From the NCBI RefSeq assembly GCF_903914075.1, contig NZ_CAIWNQ010000004.1, positions 310,001 through 374,000 of the forward strand: a stretch of DNA of 64,000 nucleotides. The letters are read 5' to 3'. Source of the DNA: Ruegeria sp. THAF57 (GTDB taxonomy: Bacteria; Pseudomonadota; Alphaproteobacteria; Rhodobacterales; Rhodobacteraceae). A model generated the notes under the pieces. It saw only the letters and a list, made by a program, of their open reading frames with translations, was not told the DNA's origin and did not search any database. The first letter of the stretch is position 1; every line of letters starts with the position of its first letter. Below, piece by piece: positions 17,462 to 26,078 of the stretch. The position numbers and the translations under genes are program-made.

Positions 17462-18061
17462 ATGAGCAAGACCGTAGCTGGACCAGACGGTGAACCACGC
17501 TGTGCATGGTGTAACTCTGCGCCAGAGTTTTTTGACTACCACGATCAGGAATGGGGTTATCCGGTTGCGGACGACCAGCGGCTATTCGAAAAACTATGTC
17601 TAGAGAGTTTTCAGTCCGGCCTCAGTTGGCGCACGATCTTGTCCAAACGCGAGAACTTTAGAAAAGCGTTTAAACACTTTGATTTCAAACAGGTGGCTGA
17701 GTTTGATGAGGCTGATGTTAAACGCCTACTTCAGGACGAAGGGATCGTTCGCCATCGTGGAAAGATCGAAGCTGTTATCAACAATGCCCGGCGTGCTCAG
17801 GAACTGGTTGCTGCCGAAGGGTCTCTTGCCGCTTACGTCTGGAGGTTTGAGGCTGATACGCCGAAAAACCCGCAAACAGCTTCAACATCGCCAGAATCTA
17901 TTGCGATGTCGAAAGACCTTAAGAAACGGGGGTGGAAATTTGTAGGGCCAACAACGGTGTTCGCCTTCATGCAGGCGATGGGTCTGGTGAACGACCACGC
18001 CGTTGGTTGCATCATGCGCGAAAAAGCGGCGCAGTTGCGCCGCGATTTCAATAAACCGTAA
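17462..18061 (+). CDS. tag: DNA-3-methyladenine glycosylase I
   Basis: Tag removes 3-methyladenine from DNA in base excision repair. The 199-residue protein begins near the zinc ligand and substrate motif (RCAWCNSAPEFFDYHDQEWG), followed by LFEKLCLESFQSGLSWRTIL and the helix-hairpin-helix region, and ends with KFVGPTTVFAFMQAMGLVNDHAVGC, all family hallmarks. Length is normal. It has its own upstream gap of 67 bases after the RHH gene and is convergent with the aldolase gene. Confidence 0.95.
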   Translation: MSKTVAGPDGEPRCAWCNSAPEFFDYHDQEWGYPVADDQRLFEKLCLESFQSGLSWRTILSKRENFRKAFKHFDFKQVAEFDEADVKRLLQDEGIVRHRGKIEAVINNARRAQELVAAEGSLAAYVWRFEADTPKNPQTASTSPESIAMSKDLKKRGWKFVGPTTVFAFMQAMGLVNDHAVGCIMREKAAQLRRDFNKP

Positions 18062-18073
18062 AGTTAGAATGCT

Positions 18074-18955
18074 TTAGACGGACGCCTTGAATATCTTGTC
18101 GATGTTCCCGCCCAAAGCCGCATTAAACTCAGCGTCGGACTGTTGCTTTGACAAACCTTCAGTCAACGCGCGTGAGAAAGACGCGATCATTTTACCATTC
18201 TGATCCAGCAGATCACAGGCTTGTTCGGTTGAGTATCCACCCGACAAGGCTACGACACGGACGACGCTTGGATGATCGGCCACTTCATCGTACAAGTTGG
18301 CCTGGCTGGGAATGGTCAGTTTAAGCATCACATCCTGCCCATCCTGCAACAGATCCAGATTCTTCAGGATTTCGTCTTTCAGGATATCCTCGGCTTCGGC
18401 CTTTGTTGCAGAGTTTATATTCACCTCAGGCTCAACAATCGGAACCATACCTGCGGCGACAACTTCACGGGCGACGTCGAACTGTTGGGCGACAACGGCC
18501 GCAATGCCTTCGGCGTTTGCTTCGTGAATGACCGAGCGTTCTTTGGTGCCAAACACACCGTCAGCTTTGGCCAGCGTGTCGGCGAGGCCCGGGATCGGCT
18601 TCATCATCTGAACGCCGTTCGCTTCGTCCTCTAACCCTTTGTCAATCTTCAGGAAAGGAACGATCCCTTTGACCGACCATAGGTAGTCGGCGACGGGGCG
18701 CCCGTCGATCTGTTCGGACAGAGTGCGCTCAAACAGGATTGCACCAATCACCTTGTCCTTGGTAAAATCATTACCCAGAATAATCCGCGCGCGCATCTTC
18801 TGGATTTCACCAAACATCTCTTCATCCGAAGAATAGTCCGATGCCTCTACCCCATAAAGCGCCAGTGCCTTGGGGGTTGAACCGCCACTTTGATCCAAAG
18901 CGGCAATAAAGCCCGCTCCGTTAGACATTTGTTCGCGCTGTTCAGATTTGGACAT
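18074..18955 (-). CDS. Class I fructose-bisphosphate aldolase
   Basis: The enzyme splits fructose 1,6-bisphosphate into two triose phosphates through a Schiff base. The 293-residue protein has the short bacterial class I form: AALDQSGGSTPKAL near the start, VPFLKIDKGLE, PIVEPEVNINS, the LKLTIPSQ motif with a Lys expected to be the Schiff-base residue, and ALSGGYSTEQAC. No metal ligands of class II are seen. A GGGAAAG ribosome site precedes the ATG. It is convergent with tag, separated by 12 bases. Confidence 0.93.
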   Translation of the reverse strand: MSKSEQREQMSNGAGFIAALDQSGGSTPKALALYGVEASDYSSDEEMFGEIQKMRARIILGNDFTKDKVIGAILFERTLSEQIDGRPVADYLWSVKGIVPFLKIDKGLEDEANGVQMMKPIPGLADTLAKADGVFGTKERSVIHEANAEGIAAVVAQQFDVAREVVAAGMVPIVEPEVNINSATKAEAEDILKDEILKNLDLLQDGQDVMLKLTIPSQANLYDEVADHPSVVRVVALSGGYSTEQACDLLDQNGKMIASFSRALTEGLSKQQSDAEFNAALGGNIDKIFKASV

Positions 18956-19027
18956 AAGACTTTCCCGTTCGAAATGATTCCGCTGTTTTCAACCGCATAC
19001 AGCAAGGCGTCGGATGTTGATAGGCGT

Positions 19028-20377
19028 TTAGCGCTCACGCACGCGCAACCAAATCCCATCTTTTGATCTGACCGTAAGATGGGCAACGGGTACGGGTTCG
19101 CGCCCTTCAATCAGCTCAAAGCGGAAGGACTTCAGAAGCAACGACAACACCAAAGGCCCCTCGATCATCGCAAATCCGGCACCCGGGCAGACGCGCGCCC
19201 CCGCAGAGAAGGGAATAAAGGCATCCCTTTGACATGAGCGTCCGTTTTCGGTTTCCCATCGGGCCGGATCAAACGCGTCCGGGTTTTCCCACAATCGCTC
19301 GTGCCGGTGAAGATGCCAAGGACTGATAACTATTTGCGACCCTTCCACAACCTCTCGATCCCGGAACGTCACCGGGCAGGTATTCTCGCGGACCATCATC
19401 GGAACCGGCGGATATAATCGCAATGCTTCGCGAAACACATCCCGGCTGAGTTTCAGTCGGGGAATGGTCGTGAAGCCTTGGTCGGAAAGGCTGTGCGCTT
19501 CGTTGGCGACCTTGTCCTGCCAATCTGGGTACAGCGCCATCAGATAGAGGGTCCATGCCAATGCAGAAGCACTGGTTTCATGGCCGGCGAGGAAAAAGAT
19601 TGCGACCTGATCCACCATTTCATCTTGCCCAAAGCATTTCCCCGTTGCCGGGTCGGGCGTGGTCATGATCTTGGTTGCCAGGTCGTTCGGGGCGCAACCA
19701 GCGGCGATTTGTTTCGCGCGGTCAGCCGTAAGCTGTTTGATCAGAAACCTGATCTCTTTGGCATTTCGTTTGGTTTTGGACGAATGAAATCGCGGCGCCC
19801 ACTTTGGAAGCGGAAAAAGGGCTGCGAGGTTCAACAGAGGTTGCGCACGCTGATATCGTCGAAACTTATCAAATACTTCGGTTGCGATCTTGTGGTCAAT
19901 CGGGACTGAAAACAGCGTCCTAAAGATGACATCCGCCGCCGCGTAACTGGTGAACTGTTCACATTCCAATTCAGTGCCCGCAAGAGGCCGCAACCGCTCG
20001 ACCGCAGCATTCGCCGCGTCCAGCATTGCTGGATATGTGTCTTTCAACCGCCCCCCGTCAAACGCCGGGTCGATAATGCGCCTCTGGCGTTTCCAGGTTT
20101 CGCCGTTGGTCAGGAACACCGAATTCCCTAGCAACGGGCGAAGCCCTTCGCTGATCCGTTCCGATTTCGGAAACTGATCAGGCTGCTTTTTCAACACCTT
20201 ATCAACAAGTTCGGGTTGGTTGATCAAGTATGATTTGAAGAACGGGGTTCGAAACTCTGCCATCCACGCTCGGTACAGACGATGCGGTTGTGCTGACAGG
20301 ATATCTTTTCGAAAGAGTTTGAAGTAGCGCCAAAGTGACACCTTGTCGGGGCGCGAGACCGGCTTTGGCGGGGTCAT
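19028..20377 (-). CDS. Cytochrome P450
   Basis: The 449-residue protein has all P450 core motifs: LAGHETSASAL in the I helix, the ExxR motif in FREALRLYPPVP, the PERF-like DPARWE, and the heme loop FSAGARVCPGAGFAM with the axial Cys. No membrane anchor or fused reductase is visible. It resembles bacterial P450s related to eukaryotic fatty acid hydroxylases more than camphor-type ones, but the substrate is unknown. Its ATG overlaps the stop of the membrane hydrolase gene by 4 bases, so the two are coupled. No ferredoxin or reductase gene is next to it. Confidence 0.95.
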   Translation of the reverse strand: MTPPKPVSRPDKVSLWRYFKLFRKDILSAQPHRLYRAWMAEFRTPFFKSYLINQPELVDKVLKKQPDQFPKSERISEGLRPLLGNSVFLTNGETWKRQRRIIDPAFDGGRLKDTYPAMLDAANAAVERLRPLAGTELECEQFTSYAAADVIFRTLFSVPIDHKIATEVFDKFRRYQRAQPLLNLAALFPLPKWAPRFHSSKTKRNAKEIRFLIKQLTADRAKQIAAGCAPNDLATKIMTTPDPATGKCFGQDEMVDQVAIFFLAGHETSASALAWTLYLMALYPDWQDKVANEAHSLSDQGFTTIPRLKLSRDVFREALRLYPPVPMMVRENTCPVTFRDREVVEGSQIVISPWHLHRHERLWENPDAFDPARWETENGRSCQRDAFIPFSAGARVCPGAGFAMIEGPLVLSLLLKSFRFELIEGREPVPVAHLTVRSKDGIWLRVRER

Positions 20378-21588
20378 GCCTGCACCGACCTGAATTTTGA
20401 CACTGGTGCGTCTATCCGGGACTTTGAAGGCGCACGCCCTTCATATCTTTGCGCCAATGTCATTGGACCGGCGGTAATCCGGAAATAGTCATAGGTCCCC
20501 ACCCGGTCGAACGCGCATAGGTACTGGAAGTGTAAACGAAAGAAACGCCACCGAAGTTCTTTCCAACGTTCTGCAGATAGCGTTTGCGTGAAGGCCGCCG
20601 ACAGCACAAGTGGCCATTTCGACTTGTCTGTTCCGACCCCCGAAACCGCAACCGGATCGCAAAGCGCAAATGAGCATCCATCTCCGGGCGCCGAAACGTC
20701 CAGCCATGTAAGATCGTCCCGCTGAGACAGATAACGAAGGTCACTGCGCAATCCATGCGCATCAGGCAAAAAGGACACCATAGGAACGACCTGCCCCAAT
20801 GTAAGAAACGAAAGCTCTGGCCCTTTTGCTGGTCGAGCTGTTGATCGCAAGACCTGCGCAAGCACACTAACTCCGAGATGCGCCCCTGAACTGTGTCCTA
20901 CGACCAGAATTTCGTCGACATCTGCTTTTAGGGCTTCCGCTATCAGCATACCGAATTCTGACAGACGCGTTTCAAGGGCATCCGGCGTCACTCCTTTTTC
21001 AGAGGCCGAATAAGCGTAGTCGTGCATCAAGTAGTAAGCAAACAACCTGTTGTCTGCTTTTCGAAACCATCTCAACAGACCGTAGCCGAGCAGTGCCGCC
21101 GGCAGGATCGCGAACCAAGATGCAACTGGCAAGAGAATAGCCGTCAAAGCCCATGCTGCACCGAACGCCAGAAACAGTTGAAACAGCAGCATCGCCACGG
21201 GATACAGCGCGGCAATCACGGGGCCTTTTCGCAAACGCATCAGCCGCCAAAGGGTTCCGGTAGAGATGTAAACCCACGCGGTTTGAGCCAGTTGCAAGTA
21301 GGTCGCGAGGATCGAATTCGACATGCTTTCCCGAACGATGTCGGACCAGACCAGAACCTCAACATCGCTCTGGACTTGTGCACCATCCTGTTCCGAGCGC
21401 ACATGCCAGCCGTATGGCCCCTCGCCCGACTTGGCGGATACGGATATTTCGTAACCCGAGAGTTTGGCCTGAACAGCGCTTTCCTTGCGGTACAGCTCAC
21501 GATACCTGCGCGGATGGATCGGGTCATAACCGGGAATGTAGAACACCCGGCGTTTGCGTACCCGTGATTGTTTGGCCTGACTGCTCAT
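20374..21588 (-). CDS. Membrane protein with alpha/beta-hydrolase-like domain
   Basis: The 404-residue protein begins with RRVFYIPGYDPIHPRRYRELY, typical of the first strand of an alpha/beta hydrolase, is interrupted by two close hydrophobic segments (about residues 130-185, VAMLLFQLFLAFGAAWALTA and the next), and continues with EILVVGHSSGAHLGVSVLAQVL, in which GHSSG is a nucleophile elbow. The later part carries a possible Asp and His. A lipase or esterase at the membrane is plausible, not proven. ATG at 21588 was chosen with AAGG upstream. It overlaps the P450 gene downstream, suggesting a joint pathway on a lipid-like substrate. Confidence 0.8.
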   Translation of the reverse strand: MSSQAKQSRVRKRRVFYIPGYDPIHPRRYRELYRKESAVQAKLSGYEISVSAKSGEGPYGWHVRSEQDGAQVQSDVEVLVWSDIVRESMSNSILATYLQLAQTAWVYISTGTLWRLMRLRKGPVIAALYPVAMLLFQLFLAFGAAWALTAILLPVASWFAILPAALLGYGLLRWFRKADNRLFAYYLMHDYAYSASEKGVTPDALETRLSEFGMLIAEALKADVDEILVVGHSSGAHLGVSVLAQVLRSTARPAKGPELSFLTLGQVVPMVSFLPDAHGLRSDLRYLSQRDDLTWLDVSAPGDGCSFALCDPVAVSGVGTDKSKWPLVLSAAFTQTLSAERWKELRWRFFRLHFQYLCAFDRVGTYDYFRITAGPMTLAQRYEGRAPSKSRIDAPVSKFRSVQA

Positions 21589-21651
21589 GATCTTACCTTC
21601 TGCCACGTAAGTTACCGCAGCATTACCGACAAGGTAAGACAGATCAGGTCA

Positions 21652-22404
21652 TCAACCGAAATTCGCCAGTGCTGGGAAGGCTTCCAGCAACCACCAACTG
21701 AATTCGGTAAACAAGCCGGTGATCAGCATGATGCCGACAAACAACAGCAAGCCCCCCATGACTTTTTCAATCGTCGCCATGTGCGGTTTGATTTTGTTCA
21801 TCACTGTCATTGACCGGTTGAGGAACATCGCCGCCAGAAGGAAGGGAATTCCCAGCCCCGCCGCATAGACCCCCAACAGCAGCGTTCCACGCGCCACGGA
21901 CGCCTCGGATGCAGCCAGGGAAAGGATCGCGCCCAATTGGGGACCAATGCAGGGCGTCCATCCAAAGGCAAACGCAAGACCCAGTATATAAGCACCAAAG
22001 ACCGAGCCACCGGAATCACCGGTTTCGATACGGGCCTCTCGGTCAAGAAACGGAATTCGAAACACGTTCAGGAAATGCAAACCAAAGACAATGACCACAG
22101 CGCCGGACAGTTTGGTGAAAAGAACCTGATTCTGCAGCACAAACGCGCCAAAGGCAGACGCTGTGAAACCCAACAGCAGGAATACCGTTGAAAGGCCCAG
22201 AACAAAGAACAAGGCCGTCAGAGTCGCCTTGCGACGTGCCTGCGCCTGATCCTGCATGTCGTTGATGGACACGCCGCTCATATACGCCAGATACGGTGGT
22301 ACAATTGGCAAAACGCAGGGTGACAAAAAGCTGATCAGGCCACCCAGCATCGCGATGAACATGGCAGGCAAAAGGCCCGCGTCTATGATGTCAATTCCGA
22401 ACAT
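21652..22404 (-). CDS. ccdA: Cytochrome c biogenesis protein CcdA
   Basis: CcdA carries electrons across the inner membrane from thioredoxin to periplasmic thiol proteins and is needed for cytochrome c maturation. The 250-residue protein has about six membrane helices with the conserved Cys in SFLSPCVLPIVPPYLAY (first helix) and the second Cys in FGWTPCIGPQLGAIL. Length is normal. It is divergent from a tusA-like gene. The ccmE-ccmF-ccmH genes of the same pathway are 11-16 kb away in this window. Confidence 0.95.
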   Translation of the reverse strand: MFGIDIIDAGLLPAMFIAMLGGLISFLSPCVLPIVPPYLAYMSGVSINDMQDQAQARRKATLTALFFVLGLSTVFLLLGFTASAFGAFVLQNQVLFTKLSGAVVIVFGLHFLNVFRIPFLDREARIETGDSGGSVFGAYILGLAFAFGWTPCIGPQLGAILSLAASEASVARGTLLLGVYAAGLGIPFLLAAMFLNRSMTVMNKIKPHMATIEKVMGGLLLFVGIMLITGLFTEFSWWLLEAFPALANFG

Positions 22405-22509
22405 GCTTCAGCACATATGTTATGACTCCGCCGACGTCACGGGGCAATTCGGTCACATCCTCGTGGTTGCATGCTGGACACCCGACAAAACTGGAAATAT
22501 TTGATCTGT

Positions 22510-22743
22510 ATGTCAGACACGCCGGAAACACTCGACGCACTGGGGCTGTTGTGCCCCCTGCCCGTGCTCAAAGCACGCAAGCGGTTGAAATCCATGCCGA
22601 AAGGGTCGTTGTTGCGCGTGTTGGCTGACGACCCCGCTGCAGTCGTTGATGTTCCTCACTTCTGTGTCGAAAGCGGCCATGTGCTTGTCTCGCAAGAGGT
22701 TTCAGACGGGCACCAAGTCTACGTTATTCAAAAGGCGGGCTGA
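22510..22743 (+). CDS. TusA-family sulfurtransferase-like protein
   Basis: The 77-residue protein has the family motif LDALGLLCPLPVLKARK with the active Cys, and a typical C-terminal strand (VESGHVLVSQEV, QVYVIQKAG). TusA relatives carry sulfur for tRNA thiolation or other sulfur transfer. The ATG at 22510 has no clear ribosome site; longer starts upstream would overlap the ccdA promoter region. It is divergent from ccdA and convergent with rne. Its exact pathway cannot be fixed, as the alphaproteobacterial family has several branches. Confidence 0.85.
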   Translation: MSDTPETLDALGLLCPLPVLKARKRLKSMPKGSLLRVLADDPAAVVDVPHFCVESGHVLVSQEVSDGHQVYVIQKAG

Positions 22744-22762
22744 TAAAACCACGGCTTTCGAA

Positions 22763-22791
22763 GAAAAAAGGCGGGTCTTGAAACCCGCCTG
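22763..22791 (-). terminator. Terminator of rne (may also end tusA-like transcript)
   Basis: On the minus strand AGGCGGGT and ACCCGCCT form an 8-bp stem with a 6-base loop, followed by TTTTTT. On the plus strand the same stem is followed by GATCTTGTT, a weaker tract. Confidence 0.8.
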
Positions 22792-22797
22792 ATCTTG

Positions 22798-25566
22798 TTA
22801 TTGTCCCAACGACCACCAACCACGTCGCTTGGGTTTGGCAGGATCGCTTGGTGCCTCAGGCTCTTCTGCAACCACTTCCAACACCGGCTCTGCGGCGGGT
22901 TTTTCCGGTTCTGGGTCCTGAGCAGGCTCTTCCGGTGCTTCCGCCACTGGCTCGGCAACCGGTTCGACAATCTCTTCGGAAACCGAGTCTGTTACTGACT
23001 CCGGTTCAACAGCGGTTTCCGCCTCGGTCACGGGTTCGCTCTCAGCAACCAAAGGTTCGGTCGTTTCGGTGTCCGCCGTTTCTTCTGGCTTTTCATTGCT
23101 GCTGTCCGACGCCTGACTTTCCTCAGAAGCTTCAGCCGTTTCGGGATCTTTTTTCTTGCGGCGGGGTGAACGGCGGCGTTTTGGTTTAGCCGGTTTTTCT
23201 TCTTCGGCCGCGTCATCTGCAACAGCTTCTGCTTCCGCCTCACCTGAAGATTCAGCCGATTCTTCTTCGCCTTCTTCTCCATTCACCTCAGGTGCGTCAC
23301 CTGAATTGTTGCTCTTCTTACGACGGCGACGACGTCGCTTGCGCTTGGGTTTTGTCTCATCTTCCGCCTGAGGAGCTTCGTCCTCAACCTGCTCTTCGTC
23401 AGAAGCATCCACAAGGTCCATCAATGAGGCATCTACGGAAACAACCGGGGCACTCGCCTCGGGCACAATGCGGCTCGCTGTCTTGAACTTCTCCAACGAG
23501 AAGTCAGGGCTGACCAGATGCACGTCCCCTTCGATCCGAACGGACAGGCCATACCGGGCTTCGATTTGGGCGATGTGCTCGCGCTTTTGGTTCATCAGGA
23601 AGTTTGCGATACTCACCGGGCAGCGCACAAGTACCTCACGCGACCGGCGGCGTGTGCCCTCTTCTTCGATCTGGCGCAAAATGGTCAACGCCATATTATC
23701 GTCCGAGCGGATCAGGCCAGTGCCATGGCAGGACGGGCAAGGCTGCGTCGTTGCCTCCAACATTCCGGGGCGTAGACGCTGACGGCTCATCTCCAACAAG
23801 CCAAAGCCGGAAATCCGGCCAACCTGAATGCGCGCGCGGTCGGTTTTCAGCTTGTCTTTTAGACGCTTTTCAACAGCTGTGTTGTTCTTGCGCTCGTCCA
23901 TGTCGATAAAGTCGATGACGATCAGACCAGCCAAGTCGCGCAGGCGCAATTGCCGCGCCACTTCTTCGGCCGCTTCAAGGTTGGTCTTAAGCGCGGTGTC
24001 CTCGATCGAGCCTTCCTTAGTCGCCCGGCCCGAGTTCACGTCAATCGCAACCAATGCCTCGGTCACGCCGATCACGATATAGCCACCAGATTTCAACTGA
24101 ACGGTCGGATTGAACATCCCCGCCAGATAGCTTTCCACCTGATAGCGCGCGAACAGAGGCAGCGCGTCCTCGTACCGTTTCACGTTCTTCGCGTGCGACG
24201 GCATGATCATCTTCATGAAGTCCTTGGCGATCCGGTAACCGGCTTCACCTTCAACCAGAACTTCGTCGATGTCGCGGTTATACAGGTCGCGGATCGACCG
24301 CTTGATCAGATCGCCTTCTTCATAAATTTTCGCCGGTGCGATGGACTTCAATGTCAACTCGCGGATTTGTTCCCACATCCGCTGAAGATATTCATAGTCG
24401 CGCTTGATTTCGGACTTGGTGCGCTTGGCTCCAGCCGTTCGAATAATTAGCCCTGCGCCAGTTGGCACATCGATCTCGGCTGCGATTTCCTTCAGCTTCT
24501 TTCGGTCGGGCGCATTCGTGATTTTCCGGCTGATCCCGCCGCCGCGTGCTGTGTTGGGCATCAAAACGCAATAACGACCGGCCAAAGACAGGTACGTCGT
24601 CAGGGCAGCGCCCTTGTTTCCACGCTCTTCCTTGACGACCTGAACCAACAGGACCTGGCGAACCTTGATAACCTCTTGGATTTTGTAACGACGCGGCCGC
24701 GGTTTACGCGGAGGCCGAATGTCCTCACTGTCATCCTCATCCGCAACGGATTCGATCGAATCGTCTTTGGCGGCCGCGTCTGCACGGGCCTCTGCCTCGT
24801 CCGTATCTTCCTTGGTTTCGCCTTCGTCTGACGTCTGCTCAGCAGCTTCGGCAGTGGGGGTAGCATCGCCCGCATCTTCTTCACCGGAGTCACCGTCCGA
24901 GCTGTCCTCGGCGGCACCTTCTGAAGTTGGCGTTTCGACGGCTGAATCCGCTTCTTGGGTGTCTGATTCCTCGTCAGCCGCGCTTACAACGCCTTCGCCT
25001 GACGCGTTTTCAGATGCGTCCGGCGCGTCGTCAACGGGCTCCTCAACGGGTGTTTCGGCAACGCGATCTGCAGGGGACGTCCCCTCCGGCACATCAAGAT
25101 CGGGACTTTCTTCCCCATCGCCGAGGTCAATTGTCTCCATCCCGGAAGGCTCGTTCGAAACATCAAGCGTTTCGACCGCATCATCGGTTTTTACGTCTGC
25201 AGCTTTGGTCCGAGAGCGCGAGCGACGTTTCTTAGGCTTGGATTCCTCCGCCTCATCGCGTGCTTTCAACGCTTCCGCATAAGCCCGCTCTTCTTCCATC
25301 AACGCTTCACGGTCAGCGACAGGAATCTGGTAATAATCCGGATGGATCTCTGAAAACGCAAGAAACCCGTGGCGATTGCCACCGTAGTCAACGAACGCAG
25401 CCTGCAGGGATGGTTCGACCCGCGTTACTTTTGCAAGATAGATGTTGCCAGCAAGCTGGCGTTTGTTTTCGGATTCAAAATCGAACTCCTCGACCTTGTT
25501 TCCGTCGACCACCACAACGCGGGTTTCCTCCGCGTGGGTGGCATCGATAAGCATTTTCTTAGCCAT
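22798..25566 (-). CDS. rne: Ribonuclease E (Rne/Rng family)
   Basis: RNase E cuts single-stranded RNA and organises the degradosome. The 922-residue protein starts with MAKKMLIDATHAEETRV, an S1 domain split by a long acidic insert (about residues 95-285, many Glu, Asp, Ser), then the catalytic core (LVEGEAGYRIAKDFMK, AIDVNSGRATKEGSIEDTA, VIDFIDM) and the zinc link CPSCHGTG. The C-terminal third is a charged, repetitive scaffold with KRKRRRRRRKKS and long Glu-rich runs, ending KPKRRGWWSLGQ, expected to bind partners or RNA. The start at 25566 has AAGGA upstream. A long leader precedes it, as is usual for autoregulated rne. Confidence 0.96.
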   Translation of the reverse strand: MAKKMLIDATHAEETRVVVVDGNKVEEFDFESENKRQLAGNIYLAKVTRVEPSLQAAFVDYGGNRHGFLAFSEIHPDYYQIPVADREALMEEERAYAEALKARDEAEESKPKKRRSRSRTKAADVKTDDAVETLDVSNEPSGMETIDLGDGEESPDLDVPEGTSPADRVAETPVEEPVDDAPDASENASGEGVVSAADEESDTQEADSAVETPTSEGAAEDSSDGDSGEEDAGDATPTAEAAEQTSDEGETKEDTDEAEARADAAAKDDSIESVADEDDSEDIRPPRKPRPRRYKIQEVIKVRQVLLVQVVKEERGNKGAALTTYLSLAGRYCVLMPNTARGGGISRKITNAPDRKKLKEIAAEIDVPTGAGLIIRTAGAKRTKSEIKRDYEYLQRMWEQIRELTLKSIAPAKIYEEGDLIKRSIRDLYNRDIDEVLVEGEAGYRIAKDFMKMIMPSHAKNVKRYEDALPLFARYQVESYLAGMFNPTVQLKSGGYIVIGVTEALVAIDVNSGRATKEGSIEDTALKTNLEAAEEVARQLRLRDLAGLIVIDFIDMDERKNNTAVEKRLKDKLKTDRARIQVGRISGFGLLEMSRQRLRPGMLEATTQPCPSCHGTGLIRSDDNMALTILRQIEEEGTRRRSREVLVRCPVSIANFLMNQKREHIAQIEARYGLSVRIEGDVHLVSPDFSLEKFKTASRIVPEASAPVVSVDASLMDLVDASDEEQVEDEAPQAEDETKPKRKRRRRRRKKSNNSGDAPEVNGEEGEEESAESSGEAEAEAVADDAAEEEKPAKPKRRRSPRRKKKDPETAEASEESQASDSSNEKPEETADTETTEPLVAESEPVTEAETAVEPESVTDSVSEEIVEPVAEPVAEAPEEPAQDPEPEKPAAEPVLEVVAEEPEAPSDPAKPKRRGWWSLGQ

Positions 25567-25926
25567 GTGTCCTTGGTGCACCGCGCCAAACGCGTTGTCC
25601 TGACCCGTCCGGGTGGACAGGCGCTTTTGGGGTGGTGTCTTGTCAGGGCGATTTCGGACGGCGCGCAGCAGGGTCCGGCGCTGTGGCCCCCTGCCCGTAT
25701 GGTCAATCGTTGCGCGCGCGTCATCGCGGTTCTTCTCCGACAGGCGCGGTCCTACGCTGCCTGCCCATTTATTCCTATCACCCGTATAGACGGGTTCAGG
25801 CGTTCACTTGCCCCGCTAAGGGGCACAATCGGTCTGCGCAGCCTGTGTGGGAGATTGTCACCACCTGCGGCATTGCAGCGAAACTCAAAGATTCGGGACT
25901 TGGGGGCGCAAAAAGGCCCGGCCCGT
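25567..25926 (-). promoter_or_regulatory. Long rne leader with hairpins
   Basis: About 360 bases lie between the candidate transcription start and the rne ATG with no credible gene on either strand. The leader holds hairpins, for example GCCCC-TTAGC-GGGGC (25810-25824) and CCCGTCTATACGGG (25781-25794). RNase E genes in several bacteria have long leaders through which the enzyme controls its own mRNA; this one may do so. The rest of the gap (25963-26036) holds nothing I recognise. Confidence 0.5.
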
Positions 25927-25932
25927 TCGGTT

Positions 25933-25962
25933 ACAATAAAAGCAGTCCTGTGGAAAAGACAA
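25933..25962 (-). promoter_or_regulatory. Candidate rne promoter
   Basis: On the minus strand TTGTCT (25962-25957), 18 bases, TATTGT (25938-25933). The match is moderate. Confidence 0.4.
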
Positions 25963-26036
25963 TGGGCAAACTGCATGACAGTGCCTTCTAGCAGGCATCT
26001 GCACCTTCTTCTGTTCAAAAATACTTCGGGGGTGAA

Positions 26037-26071
26037 TTGAGCCAATGGCTCAAGAGGGGGCTGGCCCCCTC
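26037..26071 (-). other. Two adjacent perfect stem-loops after dctD
   Basis: GAGGGGGC/GCCCCCTC (26054-26071, 2-base spacer) and TTGAGCC/GGCTCAA (26037-26053, 3-base loop) lie next to each other just past the dctD stop. No T-run follows, so they may protect the 3' end or support a factor-dependent stop. Confidence 0.5.
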
Positions 26072-26078
26072 CTCGCCT

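Noticed and set aside
23020..23420. Repeat-like Glu/Ala/Pro-coding DNA at the 3' end of rne
   Set aside because: It is ordinary low-complexity coding DNA of the RNase E scaffold, not a DNA repeat element or CRISPR.
24719..25282. Serine-rich frame on the plus strand inside rne
   Set aside because: It is the reverse of the acidic Glu-rich insert of RNase E, so its low complexity is explained.
25369..26040. Frame of 223 codons on the plus strand across the rne start and leader
   Set aside because: No motif, no ribosome site, and it reads against the start of rne; the gap is better read as leader.
25752..26045. Frame of 97 codons upstream of rne on the minus strand
   Set aside because: It lacks a convincing ribosome site and similarity; most of it falls in the predicted leader.
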